In this document: piece by piece, positions 13,000 to 20,934 of the stretch
How the letters are laid out: every line of letters starts with the position of its first letter
Position numbering within the stretch: the stretch's first letter is position 1
The notes under the pieces: generated by a model
What the model was told of the DNA's origin: nothing
Databases searched by the model: none
Seen by the model: the letters and a program-made list of their open reading frames with translations, nothing else
Program-made: the position numbers and the translations under genes
Assembly: GCF_014645375.1 (NCBI RefSeq)
Contig: NZ_BMLT01000008.1
Coordinates: forward strand, 1 to 64,000
From: Marinobacterium nitratireducens
GTDB taxonomy: Bacteria > Pseudomonadota > Gammaproteobacteria > Pseudomonadales > Balneatricaceae
DNA length: 64,000 nt
Reading direction: 5' to 3'

Positions 13000-13244
13000 C
13001 GGGATCTTTAGGTCTTGGACGGACGCCGCGACGCGGCGACCGGGTTTGGGAAATGAAACGAGGTCGGCATTTTACGTGATTCGGGATTCGAATCGAAGAG
13101 TGGTGGTTCGGCCGATGCCGATGCCGATGCGATGCCACGCCACGCGTCCGCTTTCCCGGCTACCCGGAACAGACGGGCTTCCAGCGCCTCGCGGATAGCG
13201 GCGAGAAAGCCGTCGGGCAGCATGGCAGCCGGAGCCGCCCGGGT

Positions 13245-13877
13245 TCAGAGATGTATGAACATCCTTTCCCTTGGCCAGCGCACCTTTGTCATGCCGGCCT
13301 GGCGGTCGGATCCGGTGTCGCGGTATCCCAGCGCGAGCAGGACCACCGAGCGCAGCCCCTGTTCGCGAAGGCTCAGCAGGTCGTCGAGGCCTGCGGCGTC
13401 GAAGCCCTCCATCGGCGAGGCGTCGACCTGTTCGGTTGCGGCGGCGGTGAGGGCCGTTCCCAGTGAAATGTAGGCCTGCCTGGCGGCCCAGTGGAGTTGC
13501 TCGTCGCTGCTGGCAAAGCCGTTCACGGTGCCGTTGATCGCCTGCCGGTAGCCTTCCAGCTCGGTCAGCTTCAGCCCGCGTGCAGCGGCGGTCATCCTGA
13601 TAAAGTCGTCGACATGGGTTTCGTTGATGTTTTCCCAGGCGGCGAAGACCAGCAGATGCGAGGATTCGGTGATCTGGGGCTGGTCATAGGCCAGCACACG
13701 TATCTTTTCGCGCAGCGCGGGATCCTCTATCACCAGGATCGAATAGGTCTGCAGACCGTAGGAGGATGGCGCCAGGCGTGCGGCTTCGAGAATACGCTCG
13801 ACCTTCTCGTGCGGTACCTTGCGTCCGTTCATGCGCTTGGCGGCGTAACGCCAGTTGAGTGCTTCGACGATGTTCAT
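13245..13877 (-). CDS. Nitroreductase-family NAD(P)H oxidoreductase
   Basis: A 210-residue FMN-dependent oxidoreductase of the nitroreductase fold, probably cytosolic. Family features are the N-terminal MNIVEALNWRYAAKRM, the FMN-contacting LAPSSYGLQTY, AARQAYISLGTALTAA and a C-terminal VVLLALGYRD segment that lines the flavin site. It resembles the NfsB/YdgI branch that reduces quinones, nitro compounds or dihydropteridines; the natural substrate cannot be read from sequence. It lies just downstream of the DMT exporter on the same strand (39-base gap) and may be cotranscribed under the MarR protein. Confidence 0.88.
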   Translation of the reverse strand: MNIVEALNWRYAAKRMNGRKVPHEKVERILEAARLAPSSYGLQTYSILVIEDPALREKIRVLAYDQPQITESSHLLVFAAWENINETHVDDFIRMTAAARGLKLTELEGYRQAINGTVNGFASSDEQLHWAARQAYISLGTALTAAATEQVDASPMEGFDAAGLDDLLSLREQGLRSVVLLALGYRDTGSDRQAGMTKVRWPRERMFIHL

Positions 13878-13916
13878 GACTGATGTCTCCTTTATTGAAG
13901 TGGCGGCAGTCCGGCC

Positions 13917-14867
13917 TCAGTCGGAGGCTGTTCTGCTGTCGCCGTGGGCGGTGGCGGCACCGCGTTGGAAGAAAAAAGTGCCCAGAGCGACCAGGGTGAC
14001 GACCAGCCCGAGGTGGGGAGGAGGCGCTTCACCCAGCAGCAGTACGGCAACGAGGGTGCCGACCACCGCCGCGACGGTACCGATCTGACTCAGGTAGACC
14101 GGTCCCGCGAGCTTCTGCAGCACGAAGTAAAAGATGTACAGCACCGCAAAGACGGCGGTTTCGGCCAGCAGCCACCCGAGCATCCGGCCGTCGGCGGTAT
14201 CAGGCATAGCCTCGAGGGTCAGCGCGAACGGGGAAAGGGCAAGGGCCCCGCCGAGCATCATCAGTGCGGCCAGCAGCACCGCTGAGGTCCCTGCGGGCCA
14301 GCGCAGGGTGCGGTAGATGTTCCCGGCCGCGACGACCAGCGGAATAAGCGCAATCAGGGCGACCCAGTAGCCGTCTTCACTCATGCCGGCGGCCTTGGCG
14401 ACGGCCAGCACCAGACCGCCCGACAGGCCCAGCAGGACGCCGGTAAGTCGCGACAGCCTCAGTGTTTCCATCCTCAGCAGCAACGCCAGCACCCAGGTGA
14501 CGAGCACCGGAAAGGCGAAGGCGATGGCGACGAAGCCCGTGCCGACATGACGGATGGCCAGGAAGCCGAGGGCATTCGGGAGAGCGAAGAGCACTCCCGA
14601 CAGCAGGGCATACTCGAGACGGCGACGGGTCAACCTGACGTCGTGACCCTGGAGCCGGTTGAGGATCAGTAACAGAAACCCGGCACCGGCGATCGAGAGC
14701 GTCAGAAAGCCGAGCCGGGGGGCTCCGGCCTCGTCGGCGAATTTTGCAATGATCAGCGAAAGGGCCAGCAGGCTGCCGACGATCAGCAGGCAGACGAAGG
14801 CCTGCAGTGCGGTCCGGTCTGGCGAGATTGACTGCTGCCGCTTGCGCGGGGCTGAGGCGTTGGCCAT
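13917..14867 (-). CDS. DMT superfamily (EamA-type) transporter
   Basis: A 316-residue inner-membrane protein with about ten hydrophobic helices in two repeated EamA halves. A short basic N-terminal tail precedes the first helix. EamA carriers export small metabolites or drugs; the substrate is unknown. It diverges from the marR gene across a 91-base gap holding two operator-like palindromes, so it is the likely target of that repressor. Confidence 0.88.
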   Translation of the reverse strand: MANASAPRKRQQSISPDRTALQAFVCLLIVGSLLALSLIIAKFADEAGAPRLGFLTLSIAGAGFLLLILNRLQGHDVRLTRRRLEYALLSGVLFALPNALGFLAIRHVGTGFVAIAFAFPVLVTWVLALLLRMETLRLSRLTGVLLGLSGGLVLAVAKAAGMSEDGYWVALIALIPLVVAAGNIYRTLRWPAGTSAVLLAALMMLGGALALSPFALTLEAMPDTADGRMLGWLLAETAVFAVLYIFYFVLQKLAGPVYLSQIGTVAAVVGTLVAVLLLGEAPPPHLGLVVTLVALGTFFFQRGAATAHGDSRTASD

Positions 14868-14907
14868 TATCGTTCTCCTGCTCCGGTATTGGTGTCTCGG
14901 TCTAAAG

Positions 14908-14947
14908 TATCTTAGTGTCGAGATAAAATTATCTTACTATCAAGACA
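14908..14947. promoter_or_regulatory. Tandem MarR-type operators between the exporter and marR
   Basis: Two related 18-base sites occur: TATCTTAGTGTCGAGATA (14908-14925) and TATCTTACTATCAAGACA (14930-14947), centres 22 bases apart, about two helical turns. The first is a TATCT/AGATA inverted repeat. They fill the short divergent promoter region and end 11 bases before the marR start. This is the usual layout for a MarR regulator controlling itself and its neighbour. Confidence 0.7.
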
Positions 14948-14958
14948 GTTTGGTGACA

Positions 14959-15456
14959 ATGACTAAAGTAGAACTGGCTATCGACCAGTGGCGTCGAGAG
15001 ATGCCGGATCTGGATTTGCTGCCGATGGAGGTGATCGGTCGCCTGGGCAAGGCCACGCGCCTGATTTCCCGCGGCCACCTGGATCCGTTCTTTCAGCAGC
15101 AGGGACTGCATCAGGGGGAGTTCGACGTACTGGCGACGCTGCGCCGGGCCGGTGCGCCCTACGCGCTGGCACCGACTCAGCTGTTCGAGGCCTTGCTGAT
15201 TTCCTCTGGAGGCATGACCAATCGTCTGGACCGGTTGGAGAAGGCGGGTCTGATCTCGCGTGCACCGAATCCCGAGGACAGACGCGGCACTCTGGTAAGT
15301 CTGACCGACGAGGGGCGGGCGCTGACCGACCGGGTGGTACCCTTGCATGTCGAGAACGAGGCGCGGGTACTGTCGCCGCTGAGCAGGAAGGAGCAGGAAA
15401 ACCTGAGCGCGCTGCTCGGCAAGCTGCTCGAGGGCCTCGACGAAAGCCTGTCGTGA
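14959..15456 (+). CDS. MarR family transcriptional regulator
   Basis: A 165-residue winged-helix regulator. The DNA-binding region includes GEFDVLATLRRAGAPYALAPTQLFEALLISSGGMTNRLDRLEKAGLI (about residues 57-100), followed by the wing RAPNPEDRRGTLVSLTDEGRAL. I chose ATG 14959 (MTKVELAIDQ) because the frame upstream crosses the operator region and the divergent transporter start. It likely represses the adjacent exporter and nitroreductase; the inducer is unknown. Confidence 0.9.
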   Translation: MTKVELAIDQWRREMPDLDLLPMEVIGRLGKATRLISRGHLDPFFQQQGLHQGEFDVLATLRRAGAPYALAPTQLFEALLISSGGMTNRLDRLEKAGLISRAPNPEDRRGTLVSLTDEGRALTDRVVPLHVENEARVLSPLSRKEQENLSALLGKLLEGLDESLS

Positions 15457-15494
15457 GGCGGCATTCCAAGGTTCAACAATCGCTGGAGGTAACG

Positions 15495-15977
15495 ATGCAG
15501 CAGCTGGTAGAACAGATAGCGGAGACAATGCAGGCGCGGGGCTGGATGCTGGCGACGGCGGAGTCCTGTACCGGTGGTTGGGTGGCGCGGGAGCTTACCG
15601 CGCTGGCGGGCAGTTCCAACTGGTTCGACTGCGGCTTCGTGACCTATTCCAATGCCGCCAAGACACGCATGTTGGGCGTGCCGGCAGCGCTGATCGAGTG
15701 CGAGGGCGCGGTCAGCGAAGCGGTGGTCATCGCGATGGCCGAGGGCGCGGTGCGCAACAGCGATGCCCGGGTAGCGGTGTCGATCAGCGGTGTGGCGGGC
15801 CCGGGCGGCGGCAGCGCGGACAAGCCGGTCGGCACGGTCTGGTTCGGCTGGGCCTGCGAGGGTATGGCGACCCGGGCCGAGCGCCATCTGCTGGACGGGG
15901 ATCGGGAAGCGGTCAGACGCCAGGCGGTGGAGGTTGCACTGCGCGGCGTGCTCGCCTGTCTCGATGAGGCCGTATAA
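15495..15977 (+). CDS. pncC: CinA C-terminal domain protein, nicotinamide-nucleotide amidohydrolase
   Basis: A 160-residue protein equal to the CinA C-terminal domain (PncC), which deamidates NMN to nicotinate mononucleotide. Motifs are ATAESCTGGWVARELT (about 20-35), the FVTYSNAAKTRMLGV segment and SISGVAGPGGGSADKPVGTVWFG (about 95-117). A strong GGAGGT lies four bases before the ATG. The gene stands immediately before recA, the usual gammaproteobacterial order. Confidence 0.94.
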   Translation: MQQLVEQIAETMQARGWMLATAESCTGGWVARELTALAGSSNWFDCGFVTYSNAAKTRMLGVPAALIECEGAVSEAVVIAMAEGAVRNSDARVAVSISGVAGPGGGSADKPVGTVWFGWACEGMATRAERHLLDGDREAVRRQAVEVALRGVLACLDEAV

Positions 15978-16020
15978 AAATCATTCAAAGAGGTTGCATT
16001 CCGGAAGCGATCTGGAATAA

Positions 16021-16040
16021 TACTGTCCAAACATACAGTA
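16021..16040 (+). promoter_or_regulatory. LexA (SOS) box of recA
   Basis: TACTGTCCAAACATACAGTA is a 20-base near-perfect match to the proteobacterial LexA operator, with outer arms TACTGT and ACAGTA. It lies 24 bases before the recA ATG, so the promoter region still looks SOS-controlled although the gene body is broken as written. Confidence 0.93.
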
Positions 16041-16064
16041 TTTGATCCGGCGGAAGGGTTGAAA

Positions 16065-16950
16065 ATGGACGCTAACAGAAAAAAGGCGCTGGACGCAGCG
16101 CTCGGTCAGATTGAACGCCAGTTCGGCAAAGGCGCCGTGATGCGCATGGGCGATCAGCCGCGCGAGGCGATTCCCTCCGTTTCCACCGGTTCCCTGGGTC
16201 TGGACATCGCGCTTGGCATCGGCGGTCTGCCGTACAAGCCCAGCGTCAGGGCAAGACCTGCGCCTTCGTCGACGCCGAGCATGCGCTGGATCCTATCTAC
16301 GCCGAGAAGCTCGGTGTCGACGTCGACGCCCTGCTGGTGTCGCAGCCGGATACCGGTGAGCAGGCGCTGGAAATCGCCGACATGCTGGTGCGTTCCGGCG
16401 CCGTCGACGTCATCGTGGTCGACTCCGTCGCGGCGCTGACGCCGAAGGCCGAGATCGAAGGCGAAATGGGCGACTCCCACGTGGGCCTGCAGGCGCGCCT
16501 GATGTCGCAGGCGCTGCGCAAGCTGACCGGTAACGTCAAGCAGACCAACTGCCTGAGGTTCGCCTGGACATTCGCCGCATCGGTGCGGTGAAGCAGGGCG
16601 ACGAGGTCATCGGCAACGAAACCCGCGTCAAGGTCGTCAAGAACAAGGTATCGCCGCCGTTCCGGCAGGCGGAGTTCCAGATCCTCTACGGTCAGGGCAT
16701 CTACCGCATGGGCGAGGTCATCGACCTCGGCGTGCAGCAGGGGCTGGTGGACAAGGCCGGTGCCTGGTATGCCTACAACGGCGACAAGATCGGCCAGGGC
16801 AAGGCCAACGCCGCCCGCTATCTGGAAGAGCACCCGGAGATCGCCAGCGAGATAGAAAACGCGATTCGCGACAAGCTGCTGCAGAAACCCGCTCCCAAGG
16901 CTGCCGCCGAGGACAAGGCCAGCAGCGAGAACGAAGAGCTGCAGTTCTAA
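16065..16950 (+). pseudogene. recA: recA with two internal deletions and two frameshifts
   Basis: RecA is the strand-exchange recombinase and SOS co-protease. The start [20 protein letters not shown] and the end NEELQF are normal. After GGLPY (codon ending 16235) the sequence jumps, in another frame, to [19 protein letters not shown]. About 24 residues are lost, including the P-loop GPESSGKT. A second jump occurs after TNCL (16555), which resumes in the third frame at [17 protein letters not shown]; about 32 residues are lost, including loop L2 and NPETTTGGNALK. Each junction leaves two extra bases, giving losses of about 70 and 94 bases. The remaining coding sequence is unmutated and highly conserved, so an assembly error or a very recent lesion is more likely than an old pseudogene. 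If real, there must be another recA or the strain is recombination-deficient. Confidence 0.9.
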
Positions 16951-17062
16951 ACCACAGCTGATCCCTCAGGTCGCAAGCGGGAGGTTGCTCTGGCTTGCCG
17001 CTTGAAACTGAACGCTTAATGCTTTCTTTTTACCCTTCCCTCCAAAGGGGCTCTGGCCCCTT

Positions 17063-17092
17063 GAAAGCCCCGTGTTACGGGGCTTTCGTTTG
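17063..17092 (+). terminator. Rho-independent terminator of recA
   Basis: An inverted repeat GAAAGCCCCG TGTTA CGGGGCTTTC is followed by a short T-rich tail. It lies 113 bases after the recA stop and also faces the end of tsdA on the other strand. Confidence 0.8.
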
Positions 17093-17105
17093 TCTAGCCA
17101 TCATC

Positions 17106-18086
17106 TTATTCGAAGCTGCGCGGACGTAGTGCATCGGGTTTCAGGAACGGCTTGGTGCCGGTATTGTCATGCTGCCCCAGTACCTGACCGTTGAACTCGG
17201 TGCCGTACATCGTGAACTTGTGGAAGTTGTTGAACTTCTCGCGTGTTTCCCTCGCATCACCGGTGTAGCGCGGGTCCTGCGGCCGCTCGTGGCTGTTGAT
17301 AAAGAGCGCGACATCCCAGGCCTGCTGGTCGCTCAGAGAGCCGGGCTTGCCGAGCGGCATGTTGTTCTTGATGAAGGATGCGGCCGTGAAGACGCGGGTC
17401 ATGCCGGCGCCCCAGTTGTAGGAGCCGTCCCCCCATAGCGGCGGAAAGACGGTCTGCTCGCTCAGTCGAACGCCCTGGCCATCCGTGCCGTGGCAACGGG
17501 CGCAATGCTCCCGGTAGACCTGCTCGCCGCCTTCATAGCTGGTCTCGGCGGGCATTTCGCGGCCGAGGTGGCTGAAGCCGCGACCACCGATGTTGGTCTC
17601 GTAGACCGGCGCCTTTTTCGCAAGCCACTGGTGATAAGCCGCCAGCGCGAGCATGTCGTCGCTGCCGTATTCCGGCGGCTTGCCGTTCATCGAGAACGAG
17701 AAGCAACCGGCTATGCGCTCTTCCAGCGAGTTGACGTGCTGATTCTTGCCGCGAAAGTCCGGCAGGGTCGTTGCCGCAGGCCACACAGGTCCGGACCAGT
17801 TCAGGCGGCCTTCGCCCATATGGCAGTTTTTGCAGTTCAGGTCGTTGAACACATACTCGTCGCGGAACTGCTGGGTGTTAATGAACATATCGCGGCCGCG
17901 CAGAATAACCTTGCGAAGCTCCGGGTTGATACTTTCATCCTGCATCAGGTCGTCGACGGTCGGCGCCTCGTGCACATACTGGCCTTCCTTGAACGCAGGC
18001 AGCTGCACAGGGACGTCCGTTTGTGCCTGAGCAATACCGGACCCAAGCAGAGTTGTCACCAGGACGGGAGTCAGTCGGCGAGGCAT
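17106..18086 (-). CDS. tsdA: Thiosulfate dehydrogenase, diheme cytochrome c
   Basis: TsdA oxidises thiosulfate to tetrathionate in the periplasm, or can work in reverse. The 326-residue precursor has a signal peptide ending at about residue 22 (GIAQAQ). The haem c motifs are CKNCH (85-89) and CARCH (195-199). Cys128 in RIAGCFSFSMNG matches the family's distal Cys ligand of the catalytic haem; Met243 in NNMPLGKP is a likely second distal ligand. It starts one base after the tsdB stop, so the two are coupled. Confidence 0.9.
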   Translation of the reverse strand: MPRRLTPVLVTTLLGSGIAQAQTDVPVQLPAFKEGQYVHEAPTVDDLMQDESINPELRKVILRGRDMFINTQQFRDEYVFNDLNCKNCHMGEGRLNWSGPVWPAATTLPDFRGKNQHVNSLEERIAGCFSFSMNGKPPEYGSDDMLALAAYHQWLAKKAPVYETNIGGRGFSHLGREMPAETSYEGGEQVYREHCARCHGTDGQGVRLSEQTVFPPLWGDGSYNWGAGMTRVFTAASFIKNNMPLGKPGSLSDQQAWDVALFINSHERPQDPRYTGDARETREKFNNFHKFTMYGTEFNGQVLGQHDNTGTKPFLKPDALRPRSFE

Positions 18087-18087
18087 G

Positions 18088-18741
18088 TCAGAGATCTCCC
18101 TGCATCGGTTGGCGGGCGAGGTAGGTGGCTACGGCTTCGATCTGTTCGTCCGAAAGGCGGGCGGCGATGGCCAGCATCAACTGGTCCGGGTCATTGCTTC
18201 GCGCGCCGCTCTTCCAGGCCTGGAGTTGCTGTTTGATATAGCCGGCGTGCTGGCCGGCAAGGCGCGGAAAGGCCGAGCCGACACCTTCGCTGCCGGGCCC
18301 GTGGCAGGTTTCGCAGGGCACGACGTAGCTGTCCCAGTCGCCGCGAGTCGCCAGTCTCTCTCCGTGGGCCATCAGCTCCGAGTCGGCATCCGGCAGCGGG
18401 GGAACGGCGGCTGTCTGGCTGGCATACCAGGCCGCCACATCCGCGATCTGCTGGTCATCGAGGTTATCGACATTCGGCGCCATGATGGCGCTCTGGCGCG
18501 TGCCGGTGCGGTAGTCCTGCATCTGCTTTTCAAGGTATCCGGCATCGAGCCCGGCCAGGCGCGGGAAGCCGGCGGCATCGTTGCCGGCGCCGTCCAGACC
18601 GTGGCAGGCCAGGCAGGGGGCGCCGCTGCCATCGCCCTGCATTACGATGGTCTGGCCACGCTGTGCGTCGCCAGCAGCGTGCGCCATGCCGCAGAAAACG
18701 AGCGCGCCGGCCAGTAAGCAACCGAGCTTTGCATTCATCAT
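18088..18741 (-). CDS. tsdB: Cytochrome c4-type diheme electron acceptor TsdB
   Basis: A 217-residue periplasmic diheme cytochrome c with a signal peptide ending AHAAG (about residue 23). It has two c4-like halves carrying CLACH (43-47) and CETCH (143-147). In the known tsdBA arrangement TsdB takes electrons from TsdA and passes them to the terminal oxidase. Each half has the FPRLAG segment typical of this class. Two adjacent ATG codons (18741 and 18738) could both serve as start. The palindrome about 30 bases upstream suggests regulation. Confidence 0.87.
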   Translation of the reverse strand: MMNAKLGCLLAGALVFCGMAHAAGDAQRGQTIVMQGDGSGAPCLACHGLDGAGNDAAGFPRLAGLDAGYLEKQMQDYRTGTRQSAIMAPNVDNLDDQQIADVAAWYASQTAAVPPLPDADSELMAHGERLATRGDWDSYVVPCETCHGPGSEGVGSAFPRLAGQHAGYIKQQLQAWKSGARSNDPDQLMLAIAARLSDEQIEAVATYLARQPMQGDL

Positions 18742-18770
18742 TGGACCCCGGTGGATTGTGGTTTGTATTT

Positions 18771-18788
18771 ATTTAGATATTTCTAAAT
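18771..18788. promoter_or_regulatory. AT-rich palindromic operator upstream of tsdBA
   Basis: ATTTAGATATTTCTAAAT is a perfect inverted repeat (7-base arms, 4-base centre) in an AT-rich stretch 30 bases before tsdB, unlike the GC-rich surroundings. Persulfide-sensing ArsR-family repressors (BigR/SqrR type) bind AT-rich palindromes of this kind in front of sulfur oxidation genes. The regulator itself is not in the window. Confidence 0.6.
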
Positions 18789-19066
18789 TAGATAAGCTTA
18801 TAACAAAAATGGATTTCGTTGCGCAATAGGACATTGGATAGATCTGCCGTTATCTTAGAATACGACCGTGCGACAGGGAGGCGGCCGGGCTTTCGGTGCT
18901 AGACTGCACATTCGTTTCGTTCATACCGCAGGCCAAGGAGGTGCCAGTGCTATCCATCACCCCGCCAGGGTACCTACAGCCCGGAGTTGCGAGACTCGAA
19001 ACGCAGCCTCTTCCTGCGCCCCCGTTGTACCAACAGAAACCGTTCCGAGCCTGCTGAGGATCCGCC
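18789..19066. other. Gene-free gap between tsdB and the MAPEG gene
   Basis: This stretch carries the remaining divergent promoter region. Apart from the AT-rich operator zone next to tsdB and GAGG-like ribosome sites near its end, I see no gene or repeat that can be supported. Confidence 0.4.
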
Positions 19067-19462
19067 ATGCCCGTCGTTCTGTATGTGCTCTTTTTCGTCT
19101 CCATTCTTCCGGTGCTGCTGGCCGGTGTCGGCAATTTCTTCCGTGCCCGGCAGTTCGGCGCCTTCGACAACCATCATCCCCGTTTGCAGCAGGCCCAGCT
19201 CGAGGGTACCGGTGCCCGCGTGCAGGCAGCCCAGGCCAATGCCTGGGAAGCGTTGATGGTGTTCGGCAGCAGCTGTTTCATTGCTTACGCCAGCGGCGTT
19301 CCTCTTGAGTCCTTGAGCCTGGTGGCCCTGGTGTTCCTGCTGTGTCGAATCCTGCACGCCATTTTCTATATCGCCGACCTCGCCATGCTGCGGTCGCTGA
19401 TATTCGGCGTCGCCACGCTCTGCTGTTTCTATATCGTCTACCTCGCCGCAACCCTGTCCTGA
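19067..19462 (+). CDS. MAPEG family membrane protein
   Basis: A 131-residue inner-membrane protein with about four hydrophobic helices, of the MAPEG (microsomal glutathione transferase-like) family. Family features are the charged RARQFGAFDNHHPRLQQAQLEGTG loop after helix 1, AQANAWEALMVFGSS, and CRILHAIFYIADLAMLRSL. Bacterial members may conjugate glutathione or reduce lipid peroxides; the role here is not known. It stands alone. Confidence 0.85.
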   Translation: MPVVLYVLFFVSILPVLLAGVGNFFRARQFGAFDNHHPRLQQAQLEGTGARVQAAQANAWEALMVFGSSCFIAYASGVPLESLSLVALVFLLCRILHAIFYIADLAMLRSLIFGVATLCCFYIVYLAATLS

Positions 19463-19552
19463 CGCAGAGATACCCTGGATGGCCGGTGCCGGGCATCAGC
19501 TGCCGGGGGATGCCTGAGCAGTCGCGGCCCTTTAGCTTATCGAGGACAAGGC

Positions 19553-20314
19553 ATGAAGATCGGAATACTCGCCGCCGGGATCAGTCCCGAAGAACTGCGG
19601 TCCCGGCACGGTTCCTACGCCGAGATGTTCATCGCGCTGCTGGGTGCGTCCGAGCCGTCCTTCGGCTTTCGTACTTACGAAGTGCGCAACGACGACTTCC
19701 CGGATGCCGCGACCGACTGCGACGGCTGGATCATCACCGGATCCGCCTGTGGCGTTTACGACAACCTGCCCTGGATGGTACGCCTCAAGCAGCTGGTGCT
19801 CGCCATTTACCAAAGCGGCCGTCCGCTGGTCGGAATCTGCTTCGGTCATCAGATCGTCGCGTCGGCGTTTGGCGCCCGCGTCGAAAAGTTCGACGGCGGC
19901 TGGGGCGTTGGGCGTCAGTACTACCGTATCGAGGGCAGGCATGCCTTCGTCGAGCCCGATACCCGGGGCTTCACGATAAACGCCATGCACCAGGATCAGG
20001 TGCTGGAGCAGCCCGCCGGGGCAAAGATTTTTGCCACCTCCGACTTCTGTCGCTTTGCCGGTCTCGTATACGACGACCGCATCTTCACGCTCCAGGCCCA
20101 CCCGGAGTTCAGCCTCGAGTTCGAGGCCGCGCTGCTGAAGCTGCGCAGCGGGGCCGTGATACCGCAAGCGGTGGCAGAAGGCGCACTGGCCACCCTGGCA
20201 CCGGATGCAAGCCTGGACTCGGCGCTTGTCGCGCGGTGGATGGTCAGGTTTCTCACCGGGCTTGAGGGCCCATTAGATGGGGCGGAAGCCGCCGGTCCGA
20301 AAACAGAACGCTAA
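19553..20314 (+). CDS. Class I glutamine amidotransferase
   Basis: A 253-residue cytosolic protein made of one class I amidotransferase domain. The nucleophile is Cys96 in GICFGHQ and the partner residues are His183 and Glu185 in QAHPEF. The insert GGWGVGRQYYRI resembles GMP-synthase-like stand-alone amidotransferases (PuuD/YfeJ-like), some of which hydrolyse gamma-glutamyl amines. It lies upstream of glyA and sox with a long gap; similar genes are seen near methylamine and betaine genes, but its substrate is unknown. Confidence 0.82.
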   Translation: MKIGILAAGISPEELRSRHGSYAEMFIALLGASEPSFGFRTYEVRNDDFPDAATDCDGWIITGSACGVYDNLPWMVRLKQLVLAIYQSGRPLVGICFGHQIVASAFGARVEKFDGGWGVGRQYYRIEGRHAFVEPDTRGFTINAMHQDQVLEQPAGAKIFATSDFCRFAGLVYDDRIFTLQAHPEFSLEFEAALLKLRSGAVIPQAVAEGALATLAPDASLDSALVARWMVRFLTGLEGPLDGAEAAGPKTER

Positions 20315-20934
20315 ACGCAGGGCTCTCCTTTTCGGGTAGGGGTAAGGCATCGCCAAAGCGACTTGAAAGGACGGGCATTCCCCGCAGCCGCAGGGATGAG
20401 CTGGTCGAGAGGTTCGCGGCGAGGCGCCGCTCCTACGAATTTCCCGCTGATAGTCTCCGTCGGCGCCGGTGGTCCGTATTGGCTCCTGTCATACCGATCT
20501 TCCTGTCATCCTTCGCGGTCGTTGGGGCCAGGGCGCTTTGCGCTGCGGTCTCTTTCGGGCCGATACGACACCCGCTGTCGGTTTGCGACAGTTCCTGCCG
20601 GCGGGGGCGCCCGCCATTGCGCTGTCTCTGGCGCCCGCTGCTGCCCGCAGGGGACGCGAACATGCGTCTGAGCGACAGCGACGCCGACGCGTGTCGTAAA
20701 TGAATATCATCAGGACGCCAGCGAACATTTCGTGACCGGGGTAGGGGGCTACTATCGGCTCCATGGGAATCAGAGCCGTTCTGTGGGGGAGCCGCCTGTC
20801 CTGAAGATGACCGTCCGGTTGTCAGCGGCCTTATTTCGGGCCGATGCCGGGGTGCGCCTGCGCATCCCCCCAGAAAATCAAAGCGAAACCCAACAAAAAC
20901 TTTCCGGCTGAAAGTCTTGGCGAGGAGATCATAG
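20315..20934. promoter_or_regulatory. Long leader and promoter region of glyA-sox
   Basis: This 620-base gap has no convincing gene. It holds a family B palindrome half (about 20408-20440). A perfect inverted repeat CTGTCG-GTTTG-CGACAG lies at 20575-20591. Two hairpins (about 20754-20774 and 20851-20871) lie in the DNA before glyA. GTTTGCGACA also occurs in the gbcA-gbcB promoter region, so the palindrome is a candidate regulator site for betaine genes. No known glycine or folate riboswitch pattern is visible. Confidence 0.5.

Noticed and set aside
13008-13223. A 71-codon minus-strand frame between mutS and the nitroreductase
   Set aside because: MLPDGFLAAIREALEARLF looks protein-like at the start but turns into low-complexity repeats; no family or ribosome site supports it.
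20740-20934. A glycine or folate riboswitch before glyA
   Set aside because: Hairpins are present but none of the conserved glycine or THF riboswitch core sequences can be found.
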